Below, piece by piece: positions 1-5,132 of a DNA stretch of 6,259 bases (position 1 is the stretch's first letter; each line of letters opens with the position of its first letter). A program made the translations under genes and the position numbers. Source of the DNA: Planctomycetota bacterium (GTDB lineage Bacteria > Planctomycetota > UBA8108). The stretch spans positions 1 through 6,259 of the forward strand of contig JAFGKN010000166.1 of the NCBI GenBank assembly GCA_016928605.1. The letters run 5' to 3'. The notes beneath the pieces were generated by a model. The model saw only the letters and a program-made list of their open reading frames with translations. It ran no database searches and was not told the DNA's origin.

Positions 1-1338
1 CCCCGTGGGCCGCGGCGCGGCGGTCGTGGTCCGACGGATCCGCGAGGTGGCGGTCGTGCCGCGCCGCATCGAGGTCGCGCTCTGCTGGAGGAAGCTCTCG
101 ATGAGCGAGACCAGCTCCATGACCTCGGCCTCCTCGACCTCGATGATGTGGACGATGCGCTCCGGCCGGTCGATCTCCACGTCGATGATCGCCAGCAGCT
201 TCTGGATGTAGTCGATCAGGCTGAACTTGGCCGTCACGATCATCATCATCGTGTCCGGGATCTCGACGGCGCTGAACGCCCTGCCGCGGGCGCCCGGCAC
301 GCCGGGGCGCGGCGCCGCGGTGGCTCCCGACGAGATGAGGCTGTTGAGGGCGCTGATCGCGTCGGTGGGCACGCGGTACTTCAAGGTGAAGAGCATCGTC
401 ACGATCTCGTCGTCGGGCACGCCCTCGATCTCGCTCCGGATCGTCCCGGGGACCTCGGTGGCGCGGTTCTCCACCACCTTGAGGAGCCGGCTGGGCTTGG
501 GCTCCTCGGCGCCGGGGATGCTCGTCTGGAGGGACTCCACCACGAGGACGTCCTTGCCGTTCGGCAGCGTCTCCTGGCGCACCAGCCACCGGTTGACCTG
601 CAGGATCGCCTTCACCATCTCACCGTCGGCATCGCGGATCGGAGCGGCGATCGTGATGGGGTTCGAGAGGGTGTTCGGCTGGGCATCGACGAGGACGGGA
701 AGGCCCGTGTAGTCGGCGAGAAAGCTGATGAACTCGGAGACCGGGATCTCGCCGTCCATGATGTCGACACGCTTGCCCTGGAAGGCTGGCGACTGCGGGA
801 GGAACCTCTGGCGAGCGGCCTCCTCGTCCGTTTCCGCGGGGGCGACTTCGCCTGCAGGAGGCGCCTCGTCCGTTTCCGCGGGGGCGGCCTCGCCTCCCGC
901 AGGCGCCTCGGCCGGCGCGGCGGGGGCGGGCGAAGTCTCCGGGGCGGGAGGCTCCGCTCCTTCCTCGCCGGCCGCCGGGGGTGGGGTCCCCAGGCCGCCG
1001 TCGAGCTCCTCGAGAGCTTCTTCCTCGGGGCCCGCCGCCGGGAGCTCGTCATCCCCCTCCTCCAGGGCGGCTGCACCGGCTTCATCCGCAGGCTCCACAG
1101 CCCCGGGCCCGCCGCGGGCGGGGGGCGCTCGCCCTGGCAGCGGCTCCTCCGCCGCCGCGAGCTGAAGGACCTTGAGATCCTCGCCCTCCTCGACCGCCGG
1201 CGGCGCGGCCGTCGCCGGCGTGGCCTCGCGCCAGTAGCCTCCCCCGACGCCTTGCTCGGCAGGGGCGGGGGGCGCGAGGAGACAGGTGGCAAGCGAGATC
1301 ACGGCCCACGAGAGCGGGGCAGATCGCGGGAGATTCAT
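1..1338 (-). CDS. GspD-like secretin, N-terminal part (3' end outside window)
   Basis: An open frame of 446 codons runs from ATG at 1338 to base 1 without a stop, so the C-terminus is missing. Residues 1-27 look like a Sec signal peptide: NLPRS, a hydrophobic core around SWAVISLATCLLA, then APA before EQG. Residues about 36-180 are a Pro/Ala/Glu-rich linker with PAETDE at 153-158 and 167-172. Residues about 187-270 form an N0/STN-like module (FLADYTGLPVLV, PIRDADGEMVKAIL, TLPNGKDVLVV). Residues about 285-390 match the secretin N pattern: LKYRVPTDAISALNSLISS, then VEIPDTMMMIVTAKFSLIDY and QKLLAIID. A second N module begins near 394 (ERIVHIIEVEEAEVMELVSL) and enters a Thr/Arg-rich loop at the edge. 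Secretins form outer-membrane channels for type II/III secretion or type IV pili. The diagnostic barrel would lie beyond base 1, so the secretin call rests on N domains only. The start is chosen for the signal peptide; the ribosome site is weak (GAGAAACGAG). Confidence 0.86.
   Translation of the reverse strand, partial: MNLPRSAPLSWAVISLATCLLAPPAPAEQGVGGGYWREATPATAAPPAVEEGEDLKVLQLAAAEEPLPGRAPPARGGPGAVEPADEAGAAALEEGDDELPAAGPEEEALEELDGGLGTPPPAAGEEGAEPPAPETSPAPAAPAEAPAGGEAAPAETDEAPPAGEVAPAETDEEAARQRFLPQSPAFQGKRVDIMDGEIPVSEFISFLADYTGLPVLVDAQPNTLSNPITIAAPIRDADGEMVKAILQVNRWLVRQETLPNGKDVLVVESLQTSIPGAEEPKPSRLLKVVENRATEVPGTIRSEIEGVPDDEIVTMLFTLKYRVPTDAISALNSLISSGATAAPRPGVPGARGRAFSAVEIPDTMMMIVTAKFSLIDYIQKLLAIIDVEIDRPERIVHIIEVEEAEVMELVSLIESFLQQSATSMRRGTTATSRIRRTTTAAPRPTG
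822..886 (-). repeat. 23-bp direct repeat in the secretin linker
   Basis: Bases 822-844 and 864-886 are identical (23 bases, offset 42 = 14 codons). Each copy encodes APAETDE in the Pro/Ala/Glu-rich linker. The offset keeps the frame, so this looks like in-frame expansion of a disordered tether, not a mobile element. Confidence 0.85.
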
Positions 1339-1573
1339 GGCTCGTTTCTCGGAAGTTGGCTGGTGGAAGCTCGCCGAAGCGCGGCCGCTGAGCGGGTGCC
1401 TGGACGAGACCTGGAGCGCGCTCCGTCGCCTGGAGGGCGACTGCCGGCTCCGGGGCGCTCGGGGTCGCGGCGGGAGTCCGCAGCTCTCCCGGCGGGAGCG
1501 ACTCCCCGGCGAGACGCCGCTCGTCCCCCGCGGGCCCGACTCTCCCTCCGGAGCGTCGTCTTCCTCGTACGTC

Positions 1574-1589
1574 CGCAAGAGCTGTGCCA
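1574..1589 (-). promoter_or_regulatory. Sigma-54 (-24/-12) promoter of the secretin gene
   Basis: The minus strand reads TGGCACAGCTCTTGCG. Against the sigma-54 consensus TGGCACG-N4-TTGCW it matches TGGCAC and TTGC at exactly the right spacing, including the key GG and GC dinucleotides; the mismatches are A for G at position 7 and a final G. It points at the secretin gene, with a predicted start near 1563 and a leader of about 225 bases. Ten fixed bases at fixed spacing are expected by chance only about once per million positions per strand. A sigma-54 activator gene with an intact GAFTGA lies about 1.7 kb upstream. Confidence 0.75.
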
Positions 1590-1613
1590 TCGTTTGGACC
1601 CTCGGCGGCTCAC

Positions 1614-1638
1614 TTTTCAAAGCCTTTTCTCCGCAAAA
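1614..1638. other. Helically spaced A/T tracts between dyad and promoter
   Basis: On the plus strand TTTT (1614-1617), TTTT (1625-1628) and AAAA (1635-1638) have centres 10-11 bases apart, with an AAA at 1619-1621. Such phasing tends to bend DNA. It sits between the dyad and the -24 element, where bent DNA or IHF often helps an activator loop onto the sigma-54 holoenzyme. I saw no clear IHF consensus. The bending role is inferred. Confidence 0.4.
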
Positions 1639-1647
1639 CTTCCAGCT

Positions 1648-1667
1648 TCCGGACCGCCGGGTCCGGA
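1648..1667. promoter_or_regulatory. Perfect inverted repeat, candidate activator-binding site (UAS)
   Basis: TCCGGACC-GCCG-GGTCCGGA is a perfect dyad with 8-bp arms and a 4-bp spacer. Its centre lies about 82 bases upstream of the -12 element and near -95 from the predicted start. That is the usual place for an enhancer bound by a dimer with a Fis-type helix-turn-helix; NtrC sites have similar dyad form. The neighbouring FHA-GAF-AAA+ protein is the obvious candidate. Only one copy was seen; a bare TCCGGA at 1547-1552 is too short to count. Confidence 0.55.
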
Positions 1668-1797
1668 CGGGCCGGGAAAGCGCGCACCTCCGCCGCGATC
1701 CGCTGCAGTGTTTCCTGATCAAACACCCACGGCGGAGCAGCCTGCCCGCCCGTGATCTAATTCTCGGTCGCCCAGGGAGATGGCTTTAGAGGAGACC

Positions 1798-1823
1798 GGG
1801 GACGCGGTCCCCCGCGCGCGGGG
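1798..1823 (-). terminator. GC-rich hairpin/palindrome after the 458-residue gene, weak terminator candidate
   Basis: Bases 1798-1812 can fold into a 6-bp stem (GGGGAC/GTCCCC) with a 3-base loop, and 1810-1823 is the palindrome CCCCGCGCGCGGGG. They begin about 20 bases after the upstream stop. No T-run follows on the minus strand (GGTCTCCTCT), so this is not a standard intrinsic terminator. It could slow polymerase, help Rho, or be chance in GC-rich DNA. Confidence 0.25.
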
Positions 1824-1843
1824 CGACGGGGCGGGCCGAGGCT

Positions 1844-3220
1844 TCAGGGGGCGATGAGAATCCGCCGCTCGGTGGGCACGGGCGGCGCGCTCTGCGCCAG
1901 CGGGGCCACGAGGATCACCTCGCGTCCGCCGGGGAGCGTCTTGCGGGTGACGATCCAGCCGCGGGACGCGAGCAGCGCCTCGATGACCTCGTCGTCGACG
2001 TCCCGGATCCGGACCGCGACCGGGATCGCGGCGGCGGCCGGGTCCTCGGGTCCTCCCTCCAGCAGGACGGGCCGGCCGCTGTAGCCGGCGAGGAAGGCGA
2101 GGCACTCTCCGAGCGGCACCTCGCCCGGCTCGAGGTCGATCGAGACGCCGCGCAGCTCGGCGGAGGCCGGCTGGAAGGCGCGGCTCGCGGATGCGGGCTG
2201 CTCGGCAGGAGTCTCCGCGCCGGCGGCGGGCTTCGCGTCCCCGCCGGGCTCCGGCTGAGGCGGCGCTTCCGCGCCGGCGGCGGGCTTCGCGTCCCCGCCC
2301 TCCTTCTGCGTCCACTCCTCGGGAGGAGTCCGGTGCGGCTTGTCGAGATCGACGAGGATCCTCTCGATCTTCGCCGCGAGAGCGTCGTCGGCCCGGTAGA
2401 TGATCACGTTGCCCCACGACCCCGCGGCGAAGCTCGAAGCCTGCCGCTCGGCCTCGCTCAGCCTCTCCTCGAGCGGCCGGAGGAGGCGCTCCGCCCTCCA
2501 GTTGAGCACCTTGTAGGTGTGGAGGCCGGGGAGCGGCACGTCGAGGGGCGCGAGCTTGCACGCGGCGTCGAGGATCTCCTCGAGCCCCCTGCGCGAGGGG
2601 CCCCACAGGAAGATCTTGCCGAGGCGGGCCACCGGTACCGACACGTAGCGCTGGCGGGTCGGCGCGAGGTTCTCGTTGCGCCGCTCCACCTCCTCTGCCA
2701 CGAGCCGCTCGGCCTCGGCGAAGATCCTCTTCCCCACCTTGAGAACGGCGCGGTAGCGCACCGGAGGCGGCTGCCAGTCCGCCCGCGAGGCCGCCACCAC
2801 CATCTTCCCCTCCTCGGGGTGGTCCCAGATGAACAGGAAGATCGAGTGCGCCGCCAGGATGACCCTGAGCTCGCCGAGGCTCACGTGGCGGCGGGCCAGG
2901 CGCAGCGGTATCTCCACCGGCGTGTCGTTGAGCTCTTTCGTCTCCACGCGCACAGGAAGGCCGGTGAGCCGTCCGGCCAGCCGCAGGATGCGGGGCGCCC
3001 GGTGGATCCCGAAGTCGGGGAGCACGACCTTCTCCGGAAGCTGATGGGCGTCTCGTACCCCTCGGGACTCCTCCTCGGCGGGAGGATGCTGCTCCGGCGC
3101 GCGCGCGGGAGATCCCGCGGCTCGCGGCGCGGCCGCATCCTCCGCCAGGCCAGCGCCTCGCACCAGGGCGGCGGCGAGGACGAGCCCCGCTATCGCACGT
3201 CGGAATCTCGCGTCAGGCAT
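1844..3220 (-). CDS. Exported secretin-N-module protein without a barrel
   Basis: The gene is complete (458 residues). The N-terminus looks like a signal peptide: RFRR, hydrophobic AIAGLVLAAALV, likely cleavage after GLA (26). A short Pro/Ala/Glu linker leads to three modules: an N0-like unit at about 65-146 (RILRLAGRLTGLPVRVE, HVSLGELRVILAA); a probable ring-building unit at about 158-223 (YVSVPVARLGKIFLWG, then EEILDAACKL); and a secretin-N-like unit at about 234-295 (HTYKVLNWRAERLLRPLEER, NVIIYRADDALAAKIERIL, VDLDKP). A repeat-bearing linker (about 297-355) leads to a second N0 module at about 359-441 (FLAGYSGRPVLLE, VRIRDVDDEVIEALL, TLPGGREVILV), clearly homologous to residues 191-270 of the downstream secretin. 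No barrel follows and the protein ends 17 residues later. I infer a periplasmic partner or scaffold of the secretin. Exact function is unknown. The gene follows the sigma-54 activator by 37 bases and is probably co-transcribed with it. Confidence 0.88.
   Translation of the reverse strand: MPDARFRRAIAGLVLAAALVRGAGLAEDAAAPRAAGSPARAPEQHPPAEEESRGVRDAHQLPEKVVLPDFGIHRAPRILRLAGRLTGLPVRVETKELNDTPVEIPLRLARRHVSLGELRVILAAHSIFLFIWDHPEEGKMVVAASRADWQPPPVRYRAVLKVGKRIFAEAERLVAEEVERRNENLAPTRQRYVSVPVARLGKIFLWGPSRRGLEEILDAACKLAPLDVPLPGLHTYKVLNWRAERLLRPLEERLSEAERQASSFAAGSWGNVIIYRADDALAAKIERILVDLDKPHRTPPEEWTQKEGGDAKPAAGAEAPPQPEPGGDAKPAAGAETPAEQPASASRAFQPASAELRGVSIDLEPGEVPLGECLAFLAGYSGRPVLLEGGPEDPAAAAIPVAVRIRDVDDEVIEALLASRGWIVTRKTLPGGREVILVAPLAQSAPPVPTERRILIAP
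2214..2299 (-). repeat. 32-bp tandem direct repeat in the inter-domain linker
   Basis: Bases 2214-2245 and 2268-2299 are identical (32 bases), offset 54 bases = 18 codons. Each encodes GGDAKPAAGAE in the linker before the second N0 module. The frame is kept, consistent with slippage or unequal recombination that lengthened a flexible tether. Confidence 0.88.
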
Positions 3221-3229
3221 GGCTCAGGG

Positions 3230-3237
3230 CCTCCCTC
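3230..3237 (-). promoter_or_regulatory. Ribosome binding site of the 458-residue protein
   Basis: The minus strand reads GAGGGAGG, ending 9 bases before the ATG at 3220. It lies in the 37-base gap after the activator stop. It supports this start, which is also the one that gives a proper signal peptide. Confidence 0.75.
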
Positions 3238-3257
3238 GGCCGCTGCGGATCTCGAGA

Positions 3258-5132
3258 TCACAGCTCGTAGCTCTTCAGCTTGGAGTAGAGAGTGCAGCGC
3301 TCTATGCCGAGGATCTCTGCGGCTTTCTTCTTGTTGCCTCGCGTGTGCTGCAGGACCTTCAGGACGTGTCTCTTCTCGAGCTCCTGAAGAGAGATCGGCT
3401 CCCACTTCTCGCCGGCTGAACCGCGGGCCGGCGCAGGGAGGACAAGGTCTGCCGGCTTGATCTCCTCTCCCCGGCCCAGGACGGTGGCGCTCTCGATCAC
3501 GTTGCGGAGCTGGCGGACATTCCCCGGCCACTCGTACTCCAGCAGCTTTTTCGCCGCGCTCCGGCTCAGCTTCTTCGGCCGTCCTCCTGCGCAGGCGCGG
3601 GCGAGGAAGTGCTCGGCTAGCGGCGGGATGTCCTCGGCTCGCTCCCGCAGCGGCGGGATCGAGACCTGCAGCACGCTGAGCCGGTAGAAGAGATCCTCGC
3701 GGAACTTCCCCTCCCCGACGGCCTCCAGCAGGTCCCTGTTGGTCGCCGCGATGATGCGGACGTCGACGCTCACCGTCTCCGTGCCGCCGACGCGTTCCAG
3801 GCTCCGCTCCTCCAGCAGTCGGAGGAGCTTCGCCTGGCAGGCGAGGCTCAGCTCGCTGACCTCGTCGAGGAAGATCGTGCCGGTGTCGGCCAGCTCGAAG
3901 CGCCCCTTCTTGCGCTTCACGGCGCCGGTGAAGGCCCCGCGCTCGTGCCCGAACAGCTCGCTCTCCACGAGGCTCTCCGGGAGCGCTGCGCAGTTGAGCG
4001 CGACGAACGGCCTGCCCCGGCGCGGGCTGCCGTAGTGGATGGCCGTCGCGACGATCTCCTTCCCCGTGCCCGTCTCGCCCTGGATCAGCACGGTCATCGA
4101 CGTCGGCGCCGCCCTCTGGATGAAGTCGAGCACCTCGAGCATCGCCGGAGACTGCCCGATGATCCGGTGCGACTCGGTCAGCGATCGGAGCAGGTTGCGG
4201 TTCTCCTCCGCCAGCCGGCCCTGCTCCTCGAGCTTCTGGAGAACTCCTGCGAGCGGCTCGCCGGCGGCGCGGAGGAACTGCAGGGCGTCTTCGTCGAGCG
4301 GCGGCTTCTCCCCGCGGCGGTCGACGTAGACGACGCCGCCGAGCCTACCCTCCACGAGGATCGGAAGCGCCATCGCCGAGCGGATGTCCGCGCGGACGAT
4401 GCTCTCCTGGCCGCGGAAGCGGTCGTCGCTGGCAGCGGCCGCGGAGAGGACCGCCTGCCCTTCCGCCGCGGCGCTCTCCACCACCGAGAGACTGGCCTCG
4501 ACGGCCTCGCTCCCCTCGCCCCGCGTGCGGGCCTTCGCCACCCAGCCCCCCTCCTCGGGCACGAGGAAGCACGCCTGGCTGGCGTCGAGCGCCTTCTCCA
4601 GCTCCGCGAGGAACTCCCTCAGGAGCTGCGGCATCGATCGAGTCTCGACGATGCGGCGCGAGAGGTCGGCGATGCTCTCCATGCGGGCCAGGGCGCGCCG
4701 GAGGACGTCGGTCCGGGCCGCGGGCGGCTCGTCCTCTCCCTCCGCCAGCCGGGCTCCGAGAGCCGCGCCGCGGGCCGAGACCGACTTGATGATGGTGGAT
4801 GCGGCGCCTGCGCTGTCCACCGCGGGAGCGTCATCCTCGAAGCGGATCTCGGTGTCTCCGATCCGGATGACGTCGCCGTCGCGCAGCCAGTACTCGTCGA
4901 TCGGCTCGTCGTTGATGAAGGTGCGGTTGCGGCTCGCCAGGTCGACCAGCCGGAATCCACCGCTCGAGGGATCGATGCGGCAGTGCCGCCGGGAGACGGC
5001 GCCGTCGGCGAGGGAGACGTCGGCTTCCGGATCCCGGCCGAGGATCAAGGGCCTCAGCTCCGTCCGGTCGCCCGCCGGCAGCTCGTACTCGCTTCCGATG
5101 TCCGGTCCCTCGACCACCGTCAGCCGTGCCAT
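3258..5132 (-). CDS. FHA-GAF-AAA+-Fis sigma-54-dependent transcriptional activator
   Basis: Complete, 624 residues. An FHA domain (about 28-98) shows the phosphothreonine-binding pattern GR (32-33), SRRH (47-50) and SRNRTFIN (67-74). A GAF-like sensor follows at about 157-300, ending in a short helical linker. The AAA+ domain (about 323-560) is intact: Walker A GETGTGKE (352-359), the sigma-54-contacting loop GAFTGA (399-404), Walker B TIFLDE (419-424), sensor I AATN (462-465), FREDLFYRL (477-485) and WPGNVRQLRN (535-544). A Fis-type helix-turn-helix ends the protein (about 580-622, KKKAAEILGIERCTLYSKL). Such proteins bind enhancer sites and use ATP to open promoters held by sigma-54 RNA polymerase in the cytoplasm. 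There is no receiver domain, so control is probably through FHA binding of a phosphoprotein and the GAF domain. The ATG overlaps the kinase stop by 13 bases, suggesting translational coupling. Confidence 0.96.
   Translation of the reverse strand: MARLTVVEGPDIGSEYELPAGDRTELRPLILGRDPEADVSLADGAVSRRHCRIDPSSGGFRLVDLASRNRTFINDEPIDEYWLRDGDVIRIGDTEIRFEDDAPAVDSAGAASTIIKSVSARGAALGARLAEGEDEPPAARTDVLRRALARMESIADLSRRIVETRSMPQLLREFLAELEKALDASQACFLVPEEGGWVAKARTRGEGSEAVEASLSVVESAAAEGQAVLSAAAASDDRFRGQESIVRADIRSAMALPILVEGRLGGVVYVDRRGEKPPLDEDALQFLRAAGEPLAGVLQKLEEQGRLAEENRNLLRSLTESHRIIGQSPAMLEVLDFIQRAAPTSMTVLIQGETGTGKEIVATAIHYGSPRRGRPFVALNCAALPESLVESELFGHERGAFTGAVKRKKGRFELADTGTIFLDEVSELSLACQAKLLRLLEERSLERVGGTETVSVDVRIIAATNRDLLEAVGEGKFREDLFYRLSVLQVSIPPLRERAEDIPPLAEHFLARACAGGRPKKLSRSAAKKLLEYEWPGNVRQLRNVIESATVLGRGEEIKPADLVLPAPARGSAGEKWEPISLQELEKRHVLKVLQHTRGNKKKAAEILGIERCTLYSKLKSYEL

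Larger units (their letters stand above)
1339..1843. other. 505-base regulatory gap between the two envelope-protein genes
   Basis: This is the only gap over 300 bases. In the direction of transcription it holds a GC-rich palindrome and hairpin just after the upstream stop, a perfect 20-bp dyad, an AT-richer stretch with spaced A/T tracts, a sigma-54-type promoter, and a leader of about 225 bases before the secretin ATG. Several frames stay open because stops are rare at this GC content, but none gives a convincing start, composition and end together. I see no tRNA, rRNA, CRISPR or insertion sequence. Confidence 0.7.

Noticed and set aside
1282..1338. Lipoprotein signal in the secretin (LATC, Cys 19).
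   Set aside because: Thr before the Cys is not a normal lipobox residue, and a better Sec cleavage site follows at APA-EQ.
1..1590. Longer start for the secretin at ATG 1590 (MAQLLRTYEE), in frame with 1338 and preceded by GAGGG.
   Set aside because: It would bury the signal peptide behind 84 mostly Arg/Ser-rich residues, and the ATGGCAC is part of the -24 element. A start at 1338 fits better.
1339..1590. A frameshifted gene joined at a run of five G/C near 1525-1529, giving a smooth Ala/Pro/Glu-rich product.
   Set aside because: One inserted base would join two reasonable frames, but the result has no natural stop before running about 250 bases into the secretin gene, and no family is recognised.
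1610..1726. Small minus-strand frame, GTG start, 38 residues (FDQETLQRIAAEVRAF and onward).
   Set aside because: The composition looks protein-like, but there is no ATG, no convincing ribosome site and no family. It runs across the dyad and A/T tracts. A remnant gene cannot be excluded.
1337..1789. Plus-strand frame of 150 codons starting MARFSEVGWWKLAEARP, with GGGAG upstream.
   Set aside because: It lies antisense over the promoter region, becomes Arg/Ser-rich and matches no family. Open frames of this size are common at this GC content. Keep as a faint possibility.
5112..5128. Second sigma-54-like site, TGGCACGG at the start of the FHA activator gene.
   Set aside because: The -24 half matches but no TTGC follows at the right distance, and it lies inside coding sequence.
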